Assembly (NCBI RefSeq): GCF_001976065.1
Contig: NZ_MNAH01000009.1
Span: 120,835 to 184,834 of the forward strand
Length of the DNA stretch: 64,000 bases
DNA from: Pseudomonas putida
Lineage (GTDB): Bacteria > Pseudomonadota > Gammaproteobacteria > Pseudomonadales > Pseudomonadaceae
Direction of reading: 5' to 3'
In this document: in pieces, positions 34,781-43,399 of the stretch
Layout of the letters: each line of letters begins with the position of its first letter
Numbering within the stretch: position 1 is the stretch's first letter
The notes under the pieces: generated by a model
Database searches by the model: none
What the model was told of the DNA's origin: nothing
Seen by the model: only the letters and a program-made list of their open reading frames with translations
Position numbers and translations under genes: made by a program

Positions 34781-35557
34781 ATGACCGCCAGTGAAGAGAA
34801 ATTTACCCGCCAGACCTTGCTCGACGTCGAACCGTTGACGCCGAACCTGTTCACCCTGCGCACCACGAGGGATGCAGGCTTTCGCTTTCGCGCAGGGCAA
34901 TTCGCCCGGCTGGGTGTAGTCAAGGCGGACGGCAGTACGGTGTGGCGTGCCTATTCCATGGTGTCTTCACCCTACGACGAGTTTCTCGAGTTCTTTTCCA
35001 TCGTCGTGCCTGGCGGCGAATTCACCAGCGAGCTGAGCCGGTTGGGTGTTGGCGACACGCTGCTGGTCGATCGGCAGGCGTATGGCTACCTGACACTCGA
35101 CCGCTTCGTCGACGGCCGTGATTTGTGGCTGTTATCCACCGGTACAGGCCTGGCACCTTTTCTATCGATTTTGCAGGACTTCGAGGTCTGGGAAAAATTC
35201 GAGCGGATCATACTGGTGTATAGCGTCCGCGAGTCCAAGGAGCTGGCTTATCAGGCGCTGATTGCCGGATTGGCGCAGCGCGACTATTTGCAGGCGTTTG
35301 GCCACAAGTTGCAGCTCATCAACACCGTGACTCGCGAGCGGCACCCCGGCGCGCTGAACGGACGGATCACCACCCTGATTGAAAATGGCGAGCTGGAGCG
35401 GGCGGCTGGCGTGGCGCTGACCCCTGAGCATTCGCGAGTGATGTTGTGCGGAAACCCGCAGATGATCGATGACACGCGCAAATTGCTCAAGCAGCGAGAC
35501 ATGCACTTGAGCCTCAGCCGGCGGCCCGGTCAGGTGGCTGTGGAGAACTTCTGGTGA
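34781..35557 (+). CDS. fpr: Ferredoxin/flavodoxin-NADP+ reductase
   Basis: 258 residues, single-domain FNR: FAD motif RAYSMVSSPYDE (RxYS), GGEFTSEL, NADP-binding LLSTGTGLAPFLSIL, and C-terminal VMLCGNPQMIDD ending in VENFW, the short bacterial-type tail. It exchanges electrons between NADPH and ferredoxin or flavodoxin, relevant to iron-sulfur repair and oxidative stress. By its position beside mscL it is probably the second fpr (FprB-like) of the genome. Confidence 0.92.
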   Translation: MTASEEKFTRQTLLDVEPLTPNLFTLRTTRDAGFRFRAGQFARLGVVKADGSTVWRAYSMVSSPYDEFLEFFSIVVPGGEFTSELSRLGVGDTLLVDRQAYGYLTLDRFVDGRDLWLLSTGTGLAPFLSILQDFEVWEKFERIILVYSVRESKELAYQALIAGLAQRDYLQAFGHKLQLINTVTRERHPGALNGRITTLIENGELERAAGVALTPEHSRVMLCGNPQMIDDTRKLLKQRDMHLSLSRRPGQVAVENFW

Positions 35558-35560
35558 AAC

Positions 35561-35588
35561 AAAAACGGCGCCATGGAGGCGCCGTTTG
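35561..35588. terminator. Bidirectional terminator fpr/mscL
   Basis: AACGGCGCC (35564-35572) pairs with GGCGCCGTT (35578-35586), flanked by A and T runs, between two convergent genes. Confidence 0.88.
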
Positions 35589-35590
35589 AT

Positions 35591-36004
35591 TCAGGGTCGA
35601 GTGTTCTGGGCCTTGAGCAAGTCGCGAATCTCACCGAGCAACACCTCTTCCTTGGTCGGAACCGGCGGCAGGGTCGGTGCGGCGGCTTCTTCGCGCTTGA
35701 GGCGGTTGATGGCCTTGACGCCCATGAAAATCGCGAACGCTACGATGACGAAATCAATCAGGGTCTGAATGAATTTACCGTACGCCAGGACCACCGCCGG
35801 GACATCGCCCTGGGCGGCCTTGAGCGTAATGGCCAGGTCACTGAAGTCCACCCCGCCGATCAGCAAGCCGATTGGGGGCATGATCACATCGCCGACAAAC
35901 GACGTCACGATCTTGCCGAAAGCCGCGCCGATGATGATACCGACGGCCATGTCGATCACATTGCCTTTGACGGCGAAGGCCTTGAACTCGCTTATCACGC
36001 CCAT
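35591..36004 (-). CDS. mscL: Large-conductance mechanosensitive channel
   Basis: 137 residues: FKAFAVKGNVIDMAVGIIIGAAFGKIVTSFVGDVIMPPIG is the first helix, with the gate glycines; the second helix is IQTLIDFVIVAFAIFMGVKAINRL, with a charged C-terminal bundle. It forms a pentameric inner-membrane valve that opens on osmotic downshock. Converges with fpr on a shared terminator. Confidence 0.96.
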   Translation of the reverse strand: MGVISEFKAFAVKGNVIDMAVGIIIGAAFGKIVTSFVGDVIMPPIGLLIGGVDFSDLAITLKAAQGDVPAVVLAYGKFIQTLIDFVIVAFAIFMGVKAINRLKREEAAAPTLPPVPTKEEVLLGEIRDLLKAQNTRP

Positions 36005-36136
36005 AGGTCATTTCCTTGTTACAGATGAGGTTGGTGAACGCAGTGTAAATCAGCAAATCGCATCCTGCCCGATACGACTGCGTGTGGGGTTGGCTTGCAA
36101 TCGACTGATCCTGCGGTGAAAAGTTTACAAAATGAC

Positions 36137-36331
36137 TCACTTCTCGGCGACAACTTTGCCTCGCAGCGGCGTCTTGACCCTTGGCAAGGGAGCAATTGGC
36201 AGGCGAGAAAACACTACGGATTGCACGCTGTGATTTGAGCGTTTACACCGTCGGCCAGTAATCATTCCAGCAGGTTGTCCTGGATTTTTCTTGGTCAGTG
36301 TTGTCGATCTATCATTCAACGCTGTTGCCAT
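36137..36331 (-). CDS. Small basic hypothetical protein
   Basis: 64 residues, strongly basic (Arg/Lys about a fifth), cysteine-poor, with GMITGRRCKRSNHSVQSVVFSRLP in the middle (quoted in part: TGRRCKRSNHSVQSVVF). Its composition differs from the AT-rich surroundings, which suggests coding. No ribosome site is evident at the ATG. I recognise no family; a nucleic-acid-binding role would fit the charge but is not supported further. Confidence 0.4.
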   Translation of the reverse strand: MATALNDRSTTLTKKNPGQPAGMITGRRCKRSNHSVQSVVFSRLPIAPLPRVKTPLRGKVVAEK

Positions 36332-36648
36332 GCGAATTGGTGTTTTTTATTTGTATGACTTTTTAGAAAAGGGCTTTTGTTATACGCATGGCGAGTTGTT
36401 GGTTAATTTTCGTATAGGTTTTTTTCAATGGGTGTTTGCGATGGTTGGGTAGTTGGTCCATTGGTGTACAAATAATTATCAAGGTGCTGGTGGATATTGT
36501 ATGGGTAGTTCGTGAGTTTTTGTTTAAGTTCTGTTGGGTGATGTTTGAAGTGTCAGATGTGACTCGTTACTGCAGATTAATGGCATCAATCGCCAGGTAC
36601 CAAGACAGCTGACCTGAGCTATCATCGCGGTTTTTGCCGGGAGTTCCG
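36332..36648. other. AT-rich region before radA
   Basis: About 320 bases, markedly richer in T and A than the genome average, with no convincing gene or terminator. Probably holds promoters for the small upstream gene and radA; a decayed insert is possible. Confidence 0.45.
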
Positions 36649-38016
36649 ATGGCCAAGGCCAAGCGCATGTACGGCTGCACCGAGTGCGGCTCAACCTTTC
36701 CCAAGTGGGCCGGACAATGTGGCGAGTGCGGCGCCTGGAACACGCTCACTGAAACCATGGTGGAAAGCGGCGGCGCAGCGGCGCCCAGCGGTCGCACCGG
36801 CTGGACCGGCCAGCAGGCGCAAATCAAGACCCTGGCTGAGGTCAGTGTCGAGGAAGTCCCGCGTTTCTCCACGGCTTCCGGTGAGCTTGACCGGGTGCTG
36901 GGTGGCGGCCTGGTGGACGGCTCGGTGGTGCTGATTGGCGGTGATCCCGGTATCGGCAAATCCACCATTCTGCTGCAAACCCTTTGCAATCTCGCCAAGA
37001 GCATGCCGGCGCTGTATGTCACGGGTGAAGAGTCGCAGCAACAGGTCGCCATGCGTGCCCGACGCCTGGGGCTGCCCCAGGATCAGTTGCGGGTCATGAC
37101 CGAGACCTGCATAGAAACCATCATTGCCACCGCCCGGCTGGAAAAACCCCGGGTCATGGTGATCGACTCGATCCAGACGATTTTCACCGAGCAACTGCAA
37201 TCGGCGCCGGGTGGCGTGTCCCAGGTTCGCGAAAGCGCGGCACTGTTGGTGCGATACGCCAAGCAGAGTGGCACCGCGATTTTCCTTGTGGGACATGTGA
37301 CCAAGGAAGGCGCGCTGGCGGGGCCTAGGGTGCTGGAGCACATGGTCGACACCGTATTGTATTTCGAAGGCGAATCAGACGGGCGCCTGCGCCTGTTGCG
37401 GGCGGTAAAGAATCGTTTCGGCGCGGTCAACGAACTGGGCGTGTTCGGCATGACCGACAAGGGCCTGAAAGAAGTCTCCAACCCTTCGGCCATTTTCCTG
37501 ACCCGTGCACAGGAAGAAGTCCCCGGCAGCGTGGTCATGGCGACATGGGAAGGCACACGGCCGATGCTGGTGGAAGTCCAGGCGCTGGTGGATGACAGTC
37601 ACCTGGCCAATCCGCGCCGGGTGACGCTGGGGCTGGACCAGAACCGGCTGGCGATGTTGTTGGCTGTCTTGCACCGGCATGGGGGCATTCCCACCCACGA
37701 TCAGGACGTGTTTCTCAACGTGGTTGGTGGGGTGAAAGTACTGGAAACAGCCTCTGACCTGGCCTTGATGGCGGCTGTCATGTCGAGTTTGCGTAACCGG
37801 CCGCTGCCCCATGATCTGCTGGTGTTTGGAGAGGTCGGTCTGTCCGGGGAGGTGCGCCCGGTGCCAAGCGGCCAGGAGCGCTTGAAAGAAGCGGCCAAGC
37901 ACGGCTTCAAGCGGGCGATCGTGCCCAAGGGTAATGCGCCGAAAGAGGCGCCGCCGGGGTTGCAGATCATCGCGGTGACGCGCCTGGAACAGGCCCTCGA
38001 CGCTCTCTTCGAATAA
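36649..38016 (+). CDS. radA: DNA repair protein RadA
   Basis: 455 residues from the ATG at 36649. N-terminal zinc finger CTEC-x11-CGEC, RecA-type Walker A GGDPGIGKST, Walker B VMVIDSIQT, the RadA-specific KNRFG motif in AVKNRFGAVNELG, and a C-terminal Lon-like domain (VGGVKVLETASDLAL ... FGEVGLSGEVRPV) without protease activity. It helps branch migration in recombination. Confidence 0.95.
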   Translation: MAKAKRMYGCTECGSTFPKWAGQCGECGAWNTLTETMVESGGAAAPSGRTGWTGQQAQIKTLAEVSVEEVPRFSTASGELDRVLGGGLVDGSVVLIGGDPGIGKSTILLQTLCNLAKSMPALYVTGEESQQQVAMRARRLGLPQDQLRVMTETCIETIIATARLEKPRVMVIDSIQTIFTEQLQSAPGGVSQVRESAALLVRYAKQSGTAIFLVGHVTKEGALAGPRVLEHMVDTVLYFEGESDGRLRLLRAVKNRFGAVNELGVFGMTDKGLKEVSNPSAIFLTRAQEEVPGSVVMATWEGTRPMLVEVQALVDDSHLANPRRVTLGLDQNRLAMLLAVLHRHGGIPTHDQDVFLNVVGGVKVLETASDLALMAAVMSSLRNRPLPHDLLVFGEVGLSGEVRPVPSGQERLKEAAKHGFKRAIVPKGNAPKEAPPGLQIIAVTRLEQALDALFE

Positions 38017-38024
38017 CTCCGGGT

Positions 38025-38393
38025 TCAGATTTCGATGAGGGCGCCCAGCTCCCGTTCAAGCTCCTGCGGATCTCCCAGGTTCAACTCAATCAATCGCCGC
38101 AGGCATTCAATGGATTCCAGGCTGATATGCCTGCACTCGAAGCCGAGCTGCCCGTTGTCTTCGTGGGCCAACTGCACATCCATGTCGATATCGACGCCTT
38201 CGCTCAGATGAATGTGGACAAAAAAATCCTTCTGCGGATCCCCCAGCCAGGGTTCCGGTCGCTCGATCAGCAAGCCCTTGAGCGACAGGTCGATCAGTTT
38301 CACCGGCCAGATGAACGCCTCCTGGCCCAGCTCGGTTCTGACATCGAACGCAATACGTTTGAAGCGGCGACGTTCGGCAGGGCGCTCGGTCAT
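38025..38393 (-). CDS. PilZ domain protein
   Basis: 122 residues from the ATG at 38393 with GAGGAT before it. The c-di-GMP signature is present: RRRFKR near the N-terminus and LIDLSLKGLLIE (DxSxxG). A stand-alone PilZ protein that probably acts as an adaptor for c-di-GMP produced by enzymes such as the MorA-like protein further on. It converges with radA. Confidence 0.88.
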   Translation of the reverse strand: MTERPAERRRFKRIAFDVRTELGQEAFIWPVKLIDLSLKGLLIERPEPWLGDPQKDFFVHIHLSEGVDIDMDVQLAHEDNGQLGFECRHISLESIECLRRLIELNLGDPQELERELGALIEI

Positions 38394-38536
38394 TGGCACG
38401 ATCCTCGGAAATGTACGCTGACTATAGACCGCCATCGCGAAACGCTGCCAGGCGTCCAGACCGTTGTCAGGGTATGGCCTTTGCTGTCAGGCGAGCTAAA
38501 CTCGAGGTGGTTGTCTTTCTTGTCCACTCTGGCTGG

Positions 38537-38559
38537 AATAATAAAATGAAAAATAATAA
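38537..38559 (+). promoter_or_regulatory. Two Hfq/Crc catabolite-activity motifs around the cstA start
   Basis: AATAATAA occurs at 38537-38544 and again at 38552-38559, one on each side of the ATG at 38546. Both fit AAnAAnAA exactly. Binding of Hfq/Crc here would cover the initiation region directly. Confidence 0.6.
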
Positions 38560-40612
38560 TAGCCCGCTACGCCACTTACCCTGGCTGCTGCTGGCAATCG
38601 TTGGGGCGTGCGCCCTTGGCGTCGTGGCACTGCGCCGAGGTGAAGCGATCAACGCGTTGTGGATTGTGGTCGCCGCCGTGGCCATCTATCTCGTTGCGTA
38701 TCGTTACTACAGTCTGTTCATTGCCAATAATGTCATGCAACTCGATGCGCGACGGGCTACCCCCGCCGTGCTCAACAATGACGGTCTGGATTATGTCCCG
38801 ACCAACAAGCATATCCTCTTCGGTCACCACTTCGCGGCCATCGCCGGCGCAGGGCCCCTGGTCGGTCCGGTACTGGCGGCGCAGATGGGCTACCTGCCCG
38901 GCACGCTGTGGCTGATTGCCGGCGTGGTGCTGGCCGGTGCCGTGCAGGACTTCATGGTCCTGTTCATGTCCACCCGCCGCAACGGCCGTTCGCTGGGCGA
39001 CATGGTCCGTGAGGAAATGGGCCGCATTCCCGGCACCATCGCGCTGTTCGGCTGCTTCCTGATCATGATCATCATCCTTGCGGTGCTGGCGCTGATCGTG
39101 GTCAAGGCCCTGGCCGAGAGTCCATGGGGGATCTTCACGGTGATGGCGACCATCCCGATCGCGATGTTCATGGGCATCTACATGCGCTACATCCGCCCGG
39201 GACGCATCGGTGAAATCTCGGTGATCGGCGTGCTGTTGCTGCTGGGTTCCATCTGGCTCGGCGGGCAAATTGCCGCTGATCCGGTGTGGGCCAAGGCCTT
39301 CAGCTTCACCGGTATCCAGATCACCTGGATGCTGGTCGGCTATGGCTTTGTCGCCGCGGTGTTGCCGGTGTGGCTGATCCTGGCGCCCCGTGACTACCTC
39401 TCGACTTTCCTGAAGATCGGCACCATCGTCGCACTGGCCATCGGCATCCTGGTGACCATGCCCGAGCTGAAAATGCCGGCGCTGACCCAATTCGTCGACG
39501 GCACTGGCCCCGTGTGGAAGGGCGGGCTGTTTCCGTTCCTGTTCATCACCATCGCCTGTGGCGCGGTCTCGGGTTTCCACGCACTGATTTCCTCCGGCAC
39601 CACGCCGAAACTGCTGGATAACGAGGTCAATGCCCGTTACATCGGTTACGGCGCCATGTTGATGGAGTCCTTCGTGGCGATCATGGCCATGGTCGCGGCG
39701 TCGGTGATCGAGCCAGGCGTGTACTTCGCGATGAACAGCCCGGCCGCCGTCGTTGGCGGTGATGTGGTGGCGGTGGCGACCGCAGTCAGCAACTGGGGCT
39801 TTGCAATCACCCCGGAAGCGCTGCAGGCGGTGGCCCACGACATCGGTGAAACCACCATCCTGGCCCGTGCCGGCGGTGCACCGACCCTGGCGGTCGGTAT
39901 CGCGCAGATCCTGCACAGTGTGCTGCCGGGTGAAAACACCATGGCGTTCTGGTACCACTTCGCGATCCTCTTCGAAGCGCTGTTCATCCTGACCGCGGTG
40001 GACGCCGGCACCCGTGCCGGGCGTTTCATGCTGCAGGACTTGCTCGGCTCGTTCGTGCCATCGCTCAAGCGCACCGAATCCTGGACCGCCAACCTGATCG
40101 CCACTGCCGGCTGCGTGACCATGTGGGGCTGGTTGCTGTATCAGGGTGTGATCGATCCGTTGGGTGGTATCAATACCCTGTGGCCGCTGTTCGGTATTTC
40201 CAACCAGATGCTGGCCGGTATCGCGCTGATGCTCGGCACCGTGGTGCTGATCAAGATGAAACGCCAGCGTTATGTCTGGGTCACCCTGTTGCCGGCGTTG
40301 TGGCTGCTGATCTGCACCACGACAGCGGGCTTCATCAAGCTGTTCGACGCCAACCCGGCGATCGGCTTCCTGTCGCTGGCGAAAAAATACAGCGATGCCT
40401 TGGCCAACGGCCAGATCCTCGCCCCGGCCAAGGACATCACCCAGATGCAGCACGTGATCTTCAATGCCTACACCAACGCCACGCTGACTGCGCTGTTCCT
40501 GTTCGTGGTGTTCAGCATCCTGTTCTATGCACTCAAGGTCGGTATTGCCGCCTGGGGTACAAAAGATCGTACGGACAAAGAATCGCCTTTCCAGGTGCTG
40601 CCGGATGCGTAA
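38546..40612 (+). CDS. cstA: Carbon starvation protein CstA (peptide/pyruvate transporter)
   Basis: 688 residues, about 16-18 membrane segments. CstA landmarks: FGHHFAAIAGAGPLVGPVLA, GAVQDFMVLFMSTRRNGRSLGDM, AGVLL-type helices, GFHALISSGTTPK and TAVDAGTRAGRFMLQD. Family members take up peptides or pyruvate when preferred carbon is exhausted. The ATG is set between two AATAATAA motifs. Followed 15 bases later by the ybdD-type gene and then a yjiA-type gene, the same order as in enterobacteria. Confidence 0.93.
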   Translation: MKNNNSPLRHLPWLLLAIVGACALGVVALRRGEAINALWIVVAAVAIYLVAYRYYSLFIANNVMQLDARRATPAVLNNDGLDYVPTNKHILFGHHFAAIAGAGPLVGPVLAAQMGYLPGTLWLIAGVVLAGAVQDFMVLFMSTRRNGRSLGDMVREEMGRIPGTIALFGCFLIMIIILAVLALIVVKALAESPWGIFTVMATIPIAMFMGIYMRYIRPGRIGEISVIGVLLLLGSIWLGGQIAADPVWAKAFSFTGIQITWMLVGYGFVAAVLPVWLILAPRDYLSTFLKIGTIVALAIGILVTMPELKMPALTQFVDGTGPVWKGGLFPFLFITIACGAVSGFHALISSGTTPKLLDNEVNARYIGYGAMLMESFVAIMAMVAASVIEPGVYFAMNSPAAVVGGDVVAVATAVSNWGFAITPEALQAVAHDIGETTILARAGGAPTLAVGIAQILHSVLPGENTMAFWYHFAILFEALFILTAVDAGTRAGRFMLQDLLGSFVPSLKRTESWTANLIATAGCVTMWGWLLYQGVIDPLGGINTLWPLFGISNQMLAGIALMLGTVVLIKMKRQRYVWVTLLPALWLLICTTTAGFIKLFDANPAIGFLSLAKKYSDALANGQILAPAKDITQMQHVIFNAYTNATLTALFLFVVFSILFYALKVGIAAWGTKDRTDKESPFQVLPDA

Positions 40613-40627
40613 CCAGAGGATTGCAGC

Positions 40628-40825
40628 ATGTTCAATGACTTGAGTCGCCTCGGTAAATACCTCGGCCAGGCCGCGCGCCTGATGGTCGGCATGCCCGACT
40701 ACGACAACTACGTCGAGCATATGCAAAGCAAGCACCCTGACAAACCGGTGATGAGCTACGAGATGTTCTTTCGGGAACGCCAGGAGGCTCGTTACGGTGG
40801 CAAGGGTGGGCCGAAGTGTTGTTGA
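40628..40825 (+). CDS. YbdD/YjiX family small protein
   Basis: 65 residues, typical family pattern: LGKYLGQAARLMVGMPDYDNYVEHMQSKHPDKPVMSYEMFFRERQEARYGG (quoted blocks: MVGMPDYDNYVEHM, FFRERQEARYGG), ending in CC. Members follow cstA-type genes and are needed for transport activity in studied cases. Confidence 0.92.
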   Translation: MFNDLSRLGKYLGQAARLMVGMPDYDNYVEHMQSKHPDKPVMSYEMFFRERQEARYGGKGGPKCC

Positions 40826-40851
40826 TGCACCACGCCTAGGCAACACACCAC

Positions 40852-40919
40852 TGTAGGAGGCCGGTTTGCCGGCGGAAGCGATCTTCAGGACGCCTTCGCC
40901 GGCAAGCCGGGCTCCTACA
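40852..40919. repeat. REP element, second type, between ybdD and yjiA
   Basis: Imperfect inverted repeat with TGTAGGAGGCCGG at the left and CCGGGCTCCTACA at the right, inner GCCGGCGGAAG/CTTCGCCGGC. A different family from the GTGGGAGCGGG repeats. It lies in the leader of the yjiA-type gene. Confidence 0.85.
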
Positions 40920-40947
40920 ATTTTTTTTGCGTCCGGGAGACCTTATT

Positions 40948-41919
40948 TTGTCAGCCCCAATCCCCGTAACGATCCTCAGCGGCTTCCTCGGTGCCGGCAA
41001 AACCACGCTGTTGCGCCACCTGCTCAAAGCCGAGCACGGCCTGAAAATCGCCGTGATCGAAAATGAATTCAGCGACGCCGGCATCGACACCCAACTGTTG
41101 GGTGACGAACCGGTACAGGTCATGACGCTGTCCAACGGTTGCGTCTGCTGCACCATCCACACCGATCTGACCAAGGCCCTGTATCTGTTGCTCGAGCGCC
41201 TCGACAGTGGAGACATCGCCTTCGACCGGCTGGTGATCGAATGCACCGGCCTGGCGGACCCGGCTCCGGTGGCGCAAACCTTCTTCATCGACGAGGAGCT
41301 GCGCGAGCGCTACATCCTCGACGGCATCATCACCTTGGTGGATGCGGCGCACGCTGAACAGCATCTGGCCCAGACCATCGCCCAGGCGCAGATCGGTTTT
41401 GCCGATCGGCTGCTGGTGAGCAAGCGTGATCTGGTGGACGAACCTGCGTTCACGGCATTGAGCGAACGCCTGACCCGTATCAATCGCCGAGCGCCCATCC
41501 GCGTGGTCGATCACGGCAAGATCGACCTGGCCGAACTGCTCGACGTGCGTGGTTTCAATCTCAACGCCGACCTGGGCGGCGGCGTGAGTTTGCGCCCGGT
41601 CAGCCAGGCCCCGTCCATCGACCGTATTTCCAGCCTGGTGCTGCGCACCGACAAACCGCTGGATATCGACAAGCTCAGCGAGTTCATGAACGAGCTGCTG
41701 GAGGAGCACGGCAAGCAACTGTTGCGCTACAAAGGTGTATTGAACATTCTCGGCGAGCCGCGCCGCATGGTGTTCCAGGGGGTGCTGAAGCTCTACGGTT
41801 TCGACTGGGACACGGAGTGGGCTGCCGATGAAACCCGTGAAAGCGTGATTGTGTTCATTGCCGATGATTTGCCGCAGGACAAGATTCGCCAGGGGTTCGC
41901 CCGAGTGGCAGCGAGCTAA
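40948..41919 (+). CDS. yjiA: CobW/COG0523 GTPase, YjiA-like metallochaperone
   Basis: 323 residues from a TTG start with GGGAG seven bases upstream; the product begins SAPIPVTILSGFLGAGKTTLLRHLL. Walker A GFLGAGKT, the metal site CVCC in NGCVCCTIHTDL, ECTGLADPAPV, and guanine-specificity SKRD. A C-terminal CobW_C domain follows. It is a metal-dependent GTPase linked to cstA-ybdD in many bacteria, possibly delivering metal or assisting the transporter. It overlaps the convergent GntR gene by four bases. Confidence 0.9.
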   Translation: MSAPIPVTILSGFLGAGKTTLLRHLLKAEHGLKIAVIENEFSDAGIDTQLLGDEPVQVMTLSNGCVCCTIHTDLTKALYLLLERLDSGDIAFDRLVIECTGLADPAPVAQTFFIDEELRERYILDGIITLVDAAHAEQHLAQTIAQAQIGFADRLLVSKRDLVDEPAFTALSERLTRINRRAPIRVVDHGKIDLAELLDVRGFNLNADLGGGVSLRPVSQAPSIDRISSLVLRTDKPLDIDKLSEFMNELLEEHGKQLLRYKGVLNILGEPRRMVFQGVLKLYGFDWDTEWAADETRESVIVFIADDLPQDKIRQGFARVAAS

Positions 41920-42605
41920 CCGGCAATACGATCCTGACGGGGTAGCGGTCGAGCGCTCAGCAACGCCGCCTCCAGATGGTCCAGATGACGATTCAGTAGT
42001 GCCAAGGCCATCGCGGTATCCATGCGCGTTATCGCGTCCACTATTTTCTCGTGAAGTTGCCAGCCGCAATTGTTCTCTACGCATGCATCAAACTGCGCAA
42101 TCGCCAAGGAGGTCAGAGGCACGAGACTGCCGAGAAAATGCGCCAACGGAGCGTTGCCCGCCATTTCTGCCAGCTGCAGGTGAAACTCCCCCGACAGACG
42201 AATCGCCCGGCCACGCTCGGCGCATTGACGCTCACTATCGACCAGCGTGCGCAGGCGCTTCAAGGCATGCGTGCAGGGCCTCTGGCAGGTCAGCCTCACC
42301 AGCATGAGTTCGGTCAGTCGCCGGGCATGCAGCGTTTGCCGAACCTGATCGACACCGAGCGCCGCGACGCGGGGACGATGATTGATCCGCAAAATAATGA
42401 TCTGCTGATGGGACAGTCGCGTCAGCACGTTGCGAATGTCGCTGCGTCGGGCACCGAACATTTGCGCCAGGCTTTCCTCGGTAAAACGACTGGCTTCATG
42501 GATGCGCTGTTCAAGAATGGCGTCGAGGACCCGCGAGTACAGATCATCCGCCGCCGGTGGAAAGGGCAGGGTGGTAAGCGTTTGCGCTGAAACGAAGCTG
42601 TTCAT
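41916..42605 (-). CDS. GntR/FCD family transcriptional regulator (second of a pair)
   Basis: 229 residues from the ATG at 42605 with GGAG before it (an upstream ATG at 42623 is possible). Winged helix in DAILEQRIHEASRFTEESLAQMFGARRSDIRNVLTRL, followed by an FCD domain with the usual metal-site histidines (GEFHLQLAEM, WQLHEKIVDAI, NRHLDHLE). Lies 25 bases after the first GntR gene in the dctA transcript. Confidence 0.84.
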   Translation of the reverse strand: MNSFVSAQTLTTLPFPPAADDLYSRVLDAILEQRIHEASRFTEESLAQMFGARRSDIRNVLTRLSHQQIIILRINHRPRVAALGVDQVRQTLHARRLTELMLVRLTCQRPCTHALKRLRTLVDSERQCAERGRAIRLSGEFHLQLAEMAGNAPLAHFLGSLVPLTSLAIAQFDACVENNCGWQLHEKIVDAITRMDTAMALALLNRHLDHLEAALLSARPLPRQDRIAG

Positions 42606-42630
42606 GGCCTTTCTCCGGTTCAAAGAGGGT

Positions 42631-43347
42631 TCAACTGCCGAGGTTGTCTTCCGGGATGTTCAGTTCAATGCCCATCCGCTGGCCTTCGCGAAGAATGTGC
42701 CGACGCATCTCGGCACTGGCCTGGGCGCTGTTCTTGCTGCGGATCGCCCGTACCACCGCTTCATTTTCTTCCAGGCGTTCAGCCAGATGCTCCGGGGAGT
42801 TGCGCAGCACTTGGGCGCTTTGCTTGAGGGCATTGCTGGTCTGCTGGACCACGCTCTGGAAGATCGGGTTCGAGGTCAGGGTGAAGAGTTCTTCGTGGAA
42901 CGCGATGTAGGCGCTCACTCCGGCTTCACTGTCGTTGGCCTCCAGGGCTTCGCGCATGTCCATCAGGGTCAGGCGCAGTTGCCCGACTTCCTTGCTGCTG
43001 ATCGATTGCGCCACCAAGCCCACGATGAACGGCTCAAGGGTGTAGCGCAGCTGCAGAACATCTTCCAGGCTTGCCGCGGCCACCGCGCTGTCGTGCTGTT
43101 GGCTGTCGGCAAGATTGGCCTCCAGCACCACCACGCCCTTACCGGGCATGGAACGCACCAGGCCGAGGGTTTCGAGCACGGTGACGGCTTCACGCAGGCT
43201 GGGGCGGCTGATGCCCAATTGTTCGGCCAGCTCGCGTTGCCCCGGCAGCATGTCGCCGGAACGCCACTGACCGCGGGCCAGCGCGGCCCGAAGTTTTTCT
43301 ACGACTGAATTTACAACGGTCGACGAGGTAATCACTGTTCGCTCCAT
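42631..43347 (-). CDS. GntR/FadR-type transcriptional regulator
   Basis: 238 residues. Winged helix with SGDMLPGQRELAEQLGISRPSLREAVTVLETLGLV, then an FCD domain (EDVLQLRYTLEPFIVGL, AYIAFHEELFTLTSN, LRNSPEHLAERLEENEAVVRAI). It lies 52 bases after the dctA-type gene and is the probable binder of the GGT-N3-ACC boxes upstream of that gene. Such regulators respond to carboxylic acids (lactate, pyruvate, malonate types). Confidence 0.88.
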   Translation of the reverse strand: MERTVITSSTVVNSVVEKLRAALARGQWRSGDMLPGQRELAEQLGISRPSLREAVTVLETLGLVRSMPGKGVVVLEANLADSQQHDSAVAAASLEDVLQLRYTLEPFIVGLVAQSISSKEVGQLRLTLMDMREALEANDSEAGVSAYIAFHEELFTLTSNPIFQSVVQQTSNALKQSAQVLRNSPEHLAERLEENEAVVRAIRSKNSAQASAEMRRHILREGQRMGIELNIPEDNLGS

Positions 43348-43399
43348 GAGCTTTAAACGTTGTTGGCCGTGCCTGCCCGGGAGCAGGCACGGCGTTCAT

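Noticed and set aside
38576..40846. Long minus-strand frame of about 756 codons opposite cstA
   Set aside because: His/Gln/Arg-rich low-complexity product typical of antisense frames of a membrane-protein gene; cstA is certain.
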